Part shown: in pieces, positions 7,931-14,834 of the stretch
Position numbering within the stretch: the first letter of the stretch is position 1
Layout: each line of letters opens with the position of its first letter
NCBI GenBank assembly: GCA_965369325.1
Contig: CBDUQI010000103.1
Coordinates: 1-19,738 of the forward strand
Direction of reading: 5' to 3'
DNA from: CBDUQI01 sp965369325
Lineage (GTDB): Bacteria; Pseudomonadota; Gammaproteobacteria; Steroidobacterales; JBCBZW01
Length of the DNA stretch: 19,738 nucleotides
The notes under the pieces: generated by a model
Databases searched by the model: none
What the model saw: only the letters and a program-made list of their open reading frames with translations
What the model was told of the DNA's origin: nothing
Position numbers and translations under genes: made by a program

Positions 7931-8301
7931 TCGTGTACCCGCGTTAGGTGACCGCACCCCTCAACACCCGGCAGAGCATCCTGCCAGGTGGCGATATGGG
8001 CACATCCTAAGAGTACACGCTAACCGTATCTACACGAAAACTGTGATCACCGGCTTAACCGTTCTTTTCCGACTTACGCGTCTAGCCTAAACGTCCGGTT
8101 TACACGGATGGCAACATACTCACTCTTTATTCTAGTGTGCTCGTCCTAAAAATAGAAGTCCCTTGATCGGCTTTCCACCAGTATCGCAGCCGTTGATGCC
8201 GCCCGATTCTGAACATGTCCCTGCGTGGGGGGACGCCTGCCTCGCACGTGGTGCGCTAAAATGCGCGCCTGATATCAAGCAACGGATTCGAGGGCACGCC
8301 C
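7931..8301. promoter_or_regulatory. Divergent control region aauB / hmgA
   Basis: This is 371 bp with no credible gene. It must hold the promoters of the leftward amine operon and of rightward hmgA. The hexamer TACACG occurs at 8014-8019, 8031-8036 and 8101-8106, and in reverse orientation at 7932-7937 just before the aauB start. Other visible elements are the palindrome GTGATCAC (8043-8050), the inverted repeat TAAAC (8088-8092) / GTTTA (8098-8102), and CGCAC-GTG-GTGCG (8243-8255) next to a TAAAAT box. For aauB no strong sigma-70 promoter stands out; a TAGAAT on the minus strand around 8130-8135 is the best -10-like match. Confidence 0.55.
8243..8262 (+). promoter_or_regulatory. Putative hmgA promoter with overlapping palindrome
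   Basis: TAAAAT at 8257-8262 is a good -10-like box 40 bp ahead of the hmgA start. The perfect inverted repeat CGCAC (8243-8247) / GTGCG (8251-8255) abuts its upstream side, where a repressor would block polymerase. No good -35 box is visible, which would fit an activator-dependent or weak promoter. Confidence 0.4.
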
Positions 8302-9621
8302 ATGGCGGTCGCAGGCAAAGACGCTATTGCATTCCCCAGCTATACCTATCAAAGCGGCTTCGGCAACAACCACGCCAGCGAAGCGGTGGCGGGCGCCCTG
8401 CCCGTTGGCCGTAATTCTCCTCAGCGCCATCCGCTTGGTCTGTATGCCGAGAAATTCAGCGCCAGTGCCTTTACCGCGCCCAGCGCGATGAATTTCCGCA
8501 GTTGGATGTACCGCATACGCCCAAGCGTGATGCACGGGCCCTTTACCCCGCTCGCACATGCGGGGCTGCACACAGGCGCGGTGGACGATCCGGCCACACC
8601 ACCCGACCAACTGCGCTGGGATGCGTTCGACATTCCCACCGAGCCACTGGATTTTGTTGACGGGCTGCGCACGATGGCGGCCAACGGCGATGTGCGCATG
8701 CAGGCAGGGCTGGGCATTCACCTATACCTGGCCAATCAGTCGATGAGCGACCGGTATTTTTACAACGCCGATGGTGAGCTGTTGATCGTGCCGCAGACCG
8801 GCACGCTCGATCTGCACACCGAGATGGGGCCCTTGTCCGTCGCGCCTGGGAGCATCGCTGTGATCCCGCGCGGTATCAAATTTCAGGTACGCCTGAGCGA
8901 ACCGTGTCGCGGCTATATCTGCGAGAACTATGGCGCCATCCTGCAGTTACCCGAGCGTGGGCCCATTGGCACCGACGGGCTGGCGAATGCCCGAGACTTC
9001 GAATACCCGCGGGCCGCCTATGACACTGCGCAGGGCGAGGTGGAGCTGGTGGCCAAGCTGGCCGGCAATCTGTTCCGCTGTACCATGGAGCACTCCCCGC
9101 TGGACGTGGTGGGATGGCATGGCAATCTGGCCCCCTACCGATACGACCTTACCCGTTTTAATACCATCGGCTCGATCTCATACGATCACCCCGACCCGTC
9201 CATCTTCACGGTGCTCACCTCGCAGTCCGACACGCCGGGCACGGCCAATGTGGACTTTGTTATTTTCCCACCCCGCTGGCTGGTGATGCAGGACACGTTC
9301 CGTCCGCCTTGGTACCACCGCAACATCATGTCGGAGTTTATGGGGCTCATCTATGGCGTCTACGATGCCAAGCCGGGCCAGAGCTTCGCGCCCGGCGGCG
9401 CCAGCCTGCACAACTGCATGTCGCCCCACGGGCCGGATGCCACTGCGTTTGAGAACGCCAGCAACGCGCAACTGCTGCCGGAACATCTGGCCAACACGAT
9501 GGCCTTTATGTTCGAGTCGCGCTATCTAATACAGCCCACCGCGTTCGCTATGCAGGCGCCACAGCTGCAAAAAGACTACCTGGACTGCTGGCAGGCTCTG
9601 AAACGACACTTTAAGGACTGA
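8302..9621 (+). CDS. hmgA: Homogentisate 1,2-dioxygenase
   Basis: This is a cytoplasmic iron(II) ring-cleaving dioxygenase that converts homogentisate to maleylacetoacetate, the central step in tyrosine and phenylalanine breakdown. At 439 residues it is full length. The N-terminus YQSGFGNNHASEAVAGALP and RSWMYRIRPS are diagnostic. The metal ligands can be placed by comparison with the human enzyme (His335, Glu341, His371) as His339 and Glu345 in WYHRNIMSEFMG and His376 in LHNCMSPHGPD. The ATG at 8302 follows GAGGG with 7-nt spacing. The usual partners fumarylacetoacetase and maleylacetoacetate isomerase are not beside it. It is followed after 104 bp by an unrelated methyltransferase gene with its own promoter-like box, so it is probably transcribed alone. 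Homogentisate could come from tyrosine or from hydroxyphenylacetates. Confidence 0.97.
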   Translation: MAVAGKDAIAFPSYTYQSGFGNNHASEAVAGALPVGRNSPQRHPLGLYAEKFSASAFTAPSAMNFRSWMYRIRPSVMHGPFTPLAHAGLHTGAVDDPATPPDQLRWDAFDIPTEPLDFVDGLRTMAANGDVRMQAGLGIHLYLANQSMSDRYFYNADGELLIVPQTGTLDLHTEMGPLSVAPGSIAVIPRGIKFQVRLSEPCRGYICENYGAILQLPERGPIGTDGLANARDFEYPRAAYDTAQGEVELVAKLAGNLFRCTMEHSPLDVVGWHGNLAPYRYDLTRFNTIGSISYDHPDPSIFTVLTSQSDTPGTANVDFVIFPPRWLVMQDTFRPPWYHRNIMSEFMGLIYGVYDAKPGQSFAPGGASLHNCMSPHGPDATAFENASNAQLLPEHLANTMAFMFESRYLIQPTAFAMQAPQLQKDYLDCWQALKRHFKD

Positions 9622-9682
9622 ACCCGACACGGCTTAACGCGCATTATGCTTATTCGGTCGCACCTACCGCCAACCGCCCGCG

Positions 9683-9688
9683 TATAAT
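9683..9688 (+). promoter_or_regulatory. Putative -10 box for the methyltransferase gene
   Basis: A perfect TATAAT lies 37 bp before the ATG at 9726 and would give a leader of about 30 nt rich in A and T. No recognisable -35 box lies 16-18 bp upstream. The leader has no Shine-Dalgarno motif, so the start codon may rely on the unstructured AT-rich context. The gap to hmgA shows no U-tract terminator. Confidence 0.5.
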
Positions 9689-9725
9689 AAAGGTCCCCCA
9701 ATAATATCCAGTTTTTAAAATAACA

Positions 9726-10778
9726 ATGACCAATCGATTCGAACGACTGCTGGCAGAGCGGGCATGCCTGCTGGCAGATGGCGCCACCGGCACCAACCTG
9801 TTTGCGCTGGGTTTGCAAAGCGGCGATGCCCCCGAGCTGTGGAACGTCGAGCACCCGGACCGCATTGCGACGCACTACCGCAGTTTTATCGAGGCGGGGT
9901 CAGACCTGATCCTGACCAACACTTTTGGCGGCACCCGCTACCGATTGAAGCTGCACCGTGCACAGGACCGAGTGCACGAACTCAACCTCGCTGCCGCACG
10001 CATTGCCTGCGAAACCGTGCAGCAAAGCGGGCGCGATGTGGTAGTCGCCGGCTCCATCGGGCCGACCGGTGAGATTCTGGCCCCGCTTGGCAGCCTGACC
10101 CACGAGGAGGCGGTCGCGGCATTCGCTGAGCAGGCGAACGCACTCGCCGCAGGGGGTGCAGATGTTATGTGGATTGAGACCATGTCCTCGCGTGAGGAAG
10201 TCCAGGCGGCCGTAGAGGGCGCATCACGTGCTGGGCTGCCGGTGGTCTGCACCCTCAGCTTTGACACCAACGGGCGCACCATGATGGGCCTGGGTGCCCA
10301 TGATGTGGCGCAGCTTTGCACATCGGGCGCGAACGATGGCCTCGGCCATTTGCACGCTTTCGGCACAAACTGCGGCGTCGGCGCCTCCGAAGTGGTCGCC
10401 ACGGTTATTAGCATTCGCGCAGCCAGCGCGGATGCGGACAGCGTGCTGGTCGCCAAGGCAAATTGTGGCATTCCGGAATTTGTCGACGGGGAGATTCAGT
10501 ACAACGGCACCCCGCAACTCATGGCGCAGTACGCAGTGCTGGCGCGCGATGCCGGCGCCAGAATCGTCGGCGGGTGCTGCGGCACCTCACCTGAGCATGT
10601 GCGCGCGATGCGCGACGCGCTGGACAGCACCGCGCCTGGCGCGGCACCGGATATCAATACGGTGGTGAATGTGCTCGGCAACGTCACCGAAGGGGCGATG
10701 GCACAGATTCAAGGGCAGCACGAAATCAAGGCCAAACCGCGCCGCTCACGGCGTCGCAATCGGCCAGCGACGGGTTAG
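9726..10778 (+). CDS. bmt: Betaine-homocysteine S-methyltransferase family protein
   Basis: This is a zinc-dependent homocysteine methyltransferase of the Pfam S-methyl_trans family. By resemblance it transfers a methyl group from glycine betaine to homocysteine, giving methionine and dimethylglycine. The N-terminal LLADGATGTNLF and SGDAPELWN, and AGSIGPTGEILAPLGSL, match the bacterial betaine-type group. The zinc-binding cysteines are Cys216 in GTNCGVGAS and Cys284-Cys285 in GGCCGTSP. At 350 residues it is of normal length. The last 15 or so residues form an Arg/Lys-rich tail (RRSRRRNR) not needed for the barrel. The donor could instead be S-methylmethionine, but the overall sequence favours betaine. 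It converges with the MOSC gene and has no metabolic link to hmgA. Confidence 0.87.
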   Translation: MTNRFERLLAERACLLADGATGTNLFALGLQSGDAPELWNVEHPDRIATHYRSFIEAGSDLILTNTFGGTRYRLKLHRAQDRVHELNLAAARIACETVQQSGRDVVVAGSIGPTGEILAPLGSLTHEEAVAAFAEQANALAAGGADVMWIETMSSREEVQAAVEGASRAGLPVVCTLSFDTNGRTMMGLGAHDVAQLCTSGANDGLGHLHAFGTNCGVGASEVVATVISIRAASADADSVLVAKANCGIPEFVDGEIQYNGTPQLMAQYAVLARDAGARIVGGCCGTSPEHVRAMRDALDSTAPGAAPDINTVVNVLGNVTEGAMAQIQGQHEIKAKPRRSRRRNRPATG

Positions 10779-10800
10779 CCCCGGATAGAACGACTGGTGG

Positions 10801-10822
10801 CCGCTGATAGCCCCAGCAGCGG
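10801..10822. terminator. Weak hairpin in bmt/MOSC convergent gap
   Basis: CCGCTG (10801-10806) and CAGCGG (10817-10822) form a 6-bp stem with a 10-nt loop in the 132-bp gap between two convergent genes. No U-tract follows on either strand. It is only a candidate for slowing or ending transcription. Confidence 0.25.
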
Positions 10823-10910
10823 GCGCTGTGCCCACTGCGTTATCTGCTCAGGCGCTCGCCGCGCGATGCCCCCCCCGCGAGGGATGTGATCAAGACGGGT
10901 CCGCCTGCGC

Positions 10911-11735
10911 CTAAGTCAGCACCTGAACGTCATTGCCAACGCCTAACTGGCCGATCACGCGCGGAATCAGATTCATCCCGAACATCACCCCGCGTTTGGC
11001 TTTGTCAAAGCGATAAGTGCGCAGGGTCTTAAACGGCTCACCGCCGCTGTCACGTTGGCCGGTGGCCGGATCAACCGTGGTGAAGATGCACCTGGAACAG
11101 CGCGTGGCCAGATCGAACTCGCAATCGCCGATGCGGATACGACGCCAGCGGTCCTCAACAAACGCCTGCTCGGTTTTCACGATGAGGTTCGGGCGGAACT
11201 GATCCATTGAGACAGGTGCGTTCAGTCGACCGTTCAGTCGACCGTTCAGATCCTCAAGCGAAGCAGTGCCGATCAACAGCACCGGATAACCATCGGCAAA
11301 GCTCACATGGTCGCCTGCTTCTGCGCCCTTTTCTACAGGCACCGGGCGCACGTCCTCATCGCGCTGGTACCACAGCTGCGCCGGCGTACCTAGATACTCC
11401 GTCAGCCACTGATCCGCGCCCGCAAGCGCCGCCGGCGGTCGATCAGCCCATATCTCAACCGGCTGAACCGGTGCATCCGACGGCGGATGCAACACTGCCA
11501 GCGGCGGCATGCCCGCTGCTTCCAGACGCACACCGTCTGCCGTAGCGGTGGCTACAATGCGCACCAGCCGCCCGTGCTCGCGCCCCGTCATGAAGCGGCC
11601 CTGCGGATCGGTGACCAACCAGCGGCGGTCTTCATCCAATCCGCGCGGCTGCACCTCAATGCCTGTGTGGCGCTGAACCGCACACGATTTGATCGGGTAA
11701 GTGTTGATCCCGACCAGGGTGGCGGGCACGCTCAC
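10911..11735 (-). CDS. MOSC domain-containing protein (YcbX-like)
   Basis: This is a 274-residue protein with an N-terminal MOSC beta-barrel domain (INTYPIKSC, RGLDEDRRWLV) and a C-terminal MOSC domain. Such proteins act in molybdenum-cofactor-linked sulfur transfer or reduction of N-hydroxylated compounds. The conserved MOSC cysteine region is RCSRCIFTTVDPATGQRD (Cys213, Cys216), preceded by DQFRPNLIV. The start is GTG 11733-11735 with AGGTGG just ahead. It begins 39 nt after the metallo-beta-lactamase-fold gene and is probably the last gene of that operon. An in-frame 12-bp tandem repeat gives LNGRLNGRLN at residues 163-172, where relatives usually have one copy, so a four-residue expansion is likely. 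The substrate is unknown. Confidence 0.88.
   Translation of the reverse strand: MSVPATLVGINTYPIKSCAVQRHTGIEVQPRGLDEDRRWLVTDPQGRFMTGREHGRLVRIVATATADGVRLEAAGMPPLAVLHPPSDAPVQPVEIWADRPPAALAGADQWLTEYLGTPAQLWYQRDEDVRPVPVEKGAEAGDHVSFADGYPVLLIGTASLEDLNGRLNGRLNAPVSMDQFRPNLIVKTEQAFVEDRWRRIRIGDCEFDLATRCSRCIFTTVDPATGQRDSGGEPFKTLRTYRFDKAKRGVMFGMNLIPRVIGQLGVGNDVQVLT
11219..11249. repeat. 12-bp tandem repeat, 2.6 copies, inside the MOSC gene
   Basis: The unit CGTTCAGTCGAC occurs at 11219-11230 and 11231-11242, and its first seven bases recur at 11243-11249, with no mismatches. It lies in frame and inserts four residues (one LNGR unit), so it preserves the gene. Perfect identity suggests a recent slippage event. 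Confidence 0.9.
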
Positions 11736-11774
11736 CGCCCCACCTGCCAGACGGAGGGAGCGACAGGCGCATGG

Positions 11775-12737
11775 TCAGTCACTCTGCAGCATGTCCCAGA
11801 CTTCGCGGTCGTACTGCGCGGTCCAGATTTTAGGCCAGTCGATACCATCACATTCATCCCACAAACGCTTCACATCAAACGGCAGACAGTGCTCAAAAAT
11901 CGGCCACATGCCAAACTTGGGCGCCAGGTGCTCGTGCGTCGCTTCGAACGCCTCTTTGAGCGTGCCGCCGCGCTTGTGCACGTCCCCCACCTTCTCGATC
12001 ATCCCGGTGAGGAAACCACGGGTTTGCTCAATCGCCGCATCCACGGCATCGCGCCCGTGCGCCACGCCGCCGCGACCGCCTATCAGGGTCTCGGCCTCAT
12101 AGGACTTTACTTTGTCCAGCGTCTTCGTGGACCAGTCAAAGTGAAAAGCATCACCGGTATACAGTGCCGCAGCGGCTTCCACCAGATCGCCTGCGAACAG
12201 GATTTTCTGTTGCGGCAACCAAGCGCAAATATCCCCTGCGGTGTGCCCGCGGCCACAGTACTCCAGCACCAGATCGCCGCGCTCACCGCCCAGCGGGATA
12301 CTCAGCTTGTCGTTGAACACGATGTCCGGCCGGGTGAGCCCGGGGATACCATCCGGCTCGCGAAACAGACGCGGCATGCGCCCGAACTCGCTGGCCCAAT
12401 CCTGCTGGCCGCGCTCCTCGATCAGAAAGCGTGTGTTCTCGTGCGCAATAATCGATTCAGCGCCGATACCGGAAGCGCCCAACACGCGCACAGCATGGTA
12501 GTGCGAAAGCACTAGATAGCGGATGGGCTTGTCCGTATGCTCGCGCAGCACATCAAGCCAGTCGCGGGCAGCTTTGGGGGTCGCTCGCGCTTCAAACGCA
12601 ATGACAAAATCCTCCGCTTCGATCGCCCCAATATTCGGGTCGCCCTCGGCGGTCAGGGCGTAAACGCCATCCGCCAGAATTTCCAGCGTCTCTTTCTTCT
12701 CACCAAGATCGGCGGAAGATGCGAATGATTTGGCCAT
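11775..12737 (-). CDS. Metallo-beta-lactamase-fold protein with altered metal motif
   Basis: This is a 320-residue MBL-fold protein. The usual HxHxDH metal motif reads HYHAVR (His79-His81-Arg84), so the Asp and final His that hold the second zinc are replaced. Later motifs are kept: GRGHTAGD, LFAGDLVE and RGGVAHG. I recall this variant as characteristic of a subfamily beside FAD-dependent aromatic monooxygenases, so it is probably not decay. The C-terminal part (FEHCLPFDVKRLWDE, IWTAQYDREVWDML) is also typical of that subfamily. The start is ATG 12735-12737 with AGGTGA about 6 nt ahead; a longer frame overlaps the DUF2783 gene. It lies 100 bp after DUF2783 in the same operon. A hydrolase or thioesterase-like role on the monooxygenase product is a guess. 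Confidence 0.88.
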   Translation of the reverse strand: MAKSFASSADLGEKKETLEILADGVYALTAEGDPNIGAIEAEDFVIAFEARATPKAARDWLDVLREHTDKPIRYLVLSHYHAVRVLGASGIGAESIIAHENTRFLIEERGQQDWASEFGRMPRLFREPDGIPGLTRPDIVFNDKLSIPLGGERGDLVLEYCGRGHTAGDICAWLPQQKILFAGDLVEAAAALYTGDAFHFDWSTKTLDKVKSYEAETLIGGRGGVAHGRDAVDAAIEQTRGFLTGMIEKVGDVHKRGGTLKEAFEATHEHLAPKFGMWPIFEHCLPFDVKRLWDECDGIDWPKIWTAQYDREVWDMLQSD

Positions 12738-12837
12738 TGGATCACCTATGAGGTTCTGTGCTGTATCGTTGCTGACGTTCGGCCCGGCGCTTTGCTTGCA
12801 CGCCGGCGTCTGACGCCGCTCAAGTCGGTTTGAAAAA

Positions 12838-13050
12838 CTAGCTCGCTGCGGGCGCGCTGCCGGCGGCCAGCGCCCGGCGCATCGCCTCGCCAAGCACCTG
12901 CTGATCACCGATGTGATTGGCCAACAACAGCAGCAAGCGCGCGTTCAGTGCGTGGCTCTCGCTCTCGCTCAGGTCTTGATGCAACTCAATAAGCTGCTGA
13001 TAGAAGCCGTCTGCATCGCTAAACCCGGTGCTGGTGCGCAGTGTTGCCAT
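12838..13050 (-). CDS. DUF2783 family small protein
   Basis: This is a 70-residue protein with the DUF2783 signature DGFYQQLIELHQDLSESES followed by ALNARLLLLLANHIGD and VLGEAMRRAL. No signal peptide or membrane segment is visible; it should be a small helical cytoplasmic protein. It starts 1 nt after the FAD monooxygenase stop codon, so translation is probably coupled. The family is typically found beside this type of monooxygenase, which suggests a subunit, chaperone or stabiliser role. No function has been assigned that I know of. Identification rests on the conserved NARLxLxLANHIGD core. Confidence 0.88.
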   Translation of the reverse strand: MATLRTSTGFSDADGFYQQLIELHQDLSESESHALNARLLLLLANHIGDQQVLGEAMRRALAAGSAPAAS

Positions 13051-13051
13051 C

Positions 13052-14725
13052 TTAGTGTCCCGTTGCGTTCATACTGGCCTTGGCGACGGCCGCGCGCACG
13101 GTGCCGGCGCTGAACGTGCGCCAGCGGCCTGCCACGTGCTGATCGGGCCGCAGCAAATAGTACGTACCCGGCGTGGCATCAAAGCGCTGTGCCATCAGCC
13201 CCTCGCAGTCCAGCAGATCCGCACGCGCACTCGTACCGACGCAAAGTGTATTCACAGGAATCGTATCCTGTGCCAGCGCCCGGCAGGCCTCATAATCGCC
13301 GGCACCATTGCCTACGATGTCACCCACACCCGCGCCCTCAAAGTACAGGCCCTGGAAGCTCCCGCCAAGTTGCTCACTTAACCACCCGCGTTTGCCCTCG
13401 CGCTCAATTGGGGCATCCACAATCACCTCGCCGGCTGCGACGCCACCCTCGAAGCCTTCGCCGTCCGGCGTGGTCAACGGCGAGTGTGCCAGTGAGCAGG
13501 GTAGCGACAAACGGCCACTATTCACCAGCGCGCGGGCAAACTCATTCTCACGCGCCAGGTCCAGCACGGCATCGCGAAACACTCGGCTGATCTCACTCTT
13601 CGGCGTAATAAAGTCGGTGGCACGCGAGGAGTTGAGCACATTCTCGCGCGCCCCATGCCCACGCTCATCATCGTAACTTTGCAGCAGCTGCGCCGGGGCC
13701 TGGCCATTGAGTACCAACGCCAGCTTCCAGCTAAGGTTATCCACATCCTGCATGCCGCCGTTGGCGCCACGCGCCCCGAAGGGTGAGAGCAGGTGCGCCG
13801 AATCCCCCACGAATATCACTCGCTCATAAACAAAGCGATCAAGCTGGCGGCACTGAAAAGTGTAGATGCTCACCCACTCCAGCTCGAACGCTATGTCCTG
13901 CCCGAGCATCTGCTTTACCCGGGGAATGATGTTCTCCGGCTGCACTTCTTTTTCACGATCAATGTCCCAGCCAAGCTGCAGATCGATACGCCAGACATCA
14001 TCCGGCTGCTGGTGCAGCAGCGCTGAGTAACCGCGATTAAACGGCGGATCAAACCAGAACCAGCGCTCGGACGGAAAATCCGCCTTCATCTTGATGTCTG
14101 CGATTAAGAAATGATCCTGAAAAGTGCGCCCGTCAAACTCCAGCCCCAGCATCTTGCGCACCGGGCTGCGACTGCCATCGGCGGCCAGCAAATACTCGCA
14201 ATCCAGCTGGTAGTCGCCGGCTGGCGTGCTCACAGTCACCCGCACACCGTCGGCCAGTTGCCGCACAGCGGTGACTTCGCTCTTCCAACGCAACTGCGTG
14301 TGCGCGGCGTTGCTCACCAACGCGTACAGGTATTCCTCCACGTAATATTGCTGCAGATTCACAAAGCCGGGAAATTTCTGCTGCGCCAGATCGATAATGT
14401 TGAAGCTGTAGACCGGCTCTTTGGTGTCGCCAAAGTAGATAATGCCCTTATTCCAGCGCACGCCCTTTTGCAACATCTGATCGCCGCAGCCAAGGCGCCC
14501 CAGAATCTCCAGCGTTCGCTTGGCCCAGCAGATGGCGCGAGAGCCGACGCTCACCCGGTCATCATCATCCAGCACAATGCTTTCGATCCCCTGGCTCGAC
14601 AAATCCACCGCCAGGCCCATCCCGATGGGGCCACCCCCGACGATCAGCACGGGTACCCGGCGAACCTGCGCATGGCCAAGTTCGGGGGGTTCAACGAAGG
14701 GGAAAATCTGTCGCTCGCCCTGCAT
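13052..14725 (-). CDS. FAD-dependent aromatic monooxygenase (MhpA/PheA-like)
   Basis: This is a 557-residue class A flavin monooxygenase of the FAD_binding_3 family, which hydroxylates aromatic rings using NAD(P)H and oxygen. The dinucleotide-binding motif VLIVGGGPIGMGLAVDL lies at about residues 26-42. The middle LLAADGSRSPVRK is the conserved DG motif, and VIFVGDSAHLLSPFGARGANGGMQD is the second FAD (GD) motif, here in the long form seen in MhpA relatives. A thioredoxin-like C-terminal domain of about 150 residues follows, without catalytic cysteines that I can pick out. The ATG at 14725 has AGGG about 9 nt ahead. It heads an operon with DUF2783 and the MBL-fold gene, downstream of a LuxR-type regulator. 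The substrate cannot be read from sequence; a phenolic acid is likely. Confidence 0.9.
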   Translation of the reverse strand: MQGERQIFPFVEPPELGHAQVRRVPVLIVGGGPIGMGLAVDLSSQGIESIVLDDDDRVSVGSRAICWAKRTLEILGRLGCGDQMLQKGVRWNKGIIYFGDTKEPVYSFNIIDLAQQKFPGFVNLQQYYVEEYLYALVSNAAHTQLRWKSEVTAVRQLADGVRVTVSTPAGDYQLDCEYLLAADGSRSPVRKMLGLEFDGRTFQDHFLIADIKMKADFPSERWFWFDPPFNRGYSALLHQQPDDVWRIDLQLGWDIDREKEVQPENIIPRVKQMLGQDIAFELEWVSIYTFQCRQLDRFVYERVIFVGDSAHLLSPFGARGANGGMQDVDNLSWKLALVLNGQAPAQLLQSYDDERGHGARENVLNSSRATDFITPKSEISRVFRDAVLDLARENEFARALVNSGRLSLPCSLAHSPLTTPDGEGFEGGVAAGEVIVDAPIEREGKRGWLSEQLGGSFQGLYFEGAGVGDIVGNGAGDYEACRALAQDTIPVNTLCVGTSARADLLDCEGLMAQRFDATPGTYYLLRPDQHVAGRWRTFSAGTVRAAVAKASMNATGH

Positions 14726-14735
14726 TGCGGATGCC

Positions 14736-14757
14736 CTGTTGGCTAACAGTTTAACAG
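14736..14757. promoter_or_regulatory. Repeated CTGTT/AACAG element before the monooxygenase
   Basis: CTGTT (14736-14740) and AACAG (14745-14749) form an inverted repeat, and AACAG recurs at 14753-14757. The element lies 11 bp upstream of the monooxygenase start, within the 109-bp gap after the LuxR gene. It could be a regulator site or a leader hairpin near the ribosome-binding site. Confidence 0.3.
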
Positions 14758-14834
14758 CGCGTAATCATGCCACACCGACGGGCGAGCTTCAGTCCACCCA
14801 GGAGGGGACAAGGCGGGCTTCCCCCAAAGGGCTC

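Noticed and set aside
11487..12515. A 342-residue open frame on the plus strand
   Set aside because: It lies entirely antisense to the MOSC and MBL-fold genes, both supported by clear family motifs. Long antisense frames are expected in GC-rich DNA, and its protein shows no domain I recognise.
13052..14725. The FAD monooxygenase as the 4-hydroxyphenylacetate 1-hydroxylase linking tyramine to homogentisate
   Set aside because: It is attractive from context, but the sequence shows only general class A monooxygenase motifs; substrate cannot be assigned, so it is not claimed.
14111..14746. A 211-residue plus-strand frame opposite the FAD monooxygenase
   Set aside because: It is antisense to the strongly conserved FAD-binding region; its composition follows from the opposite strand.
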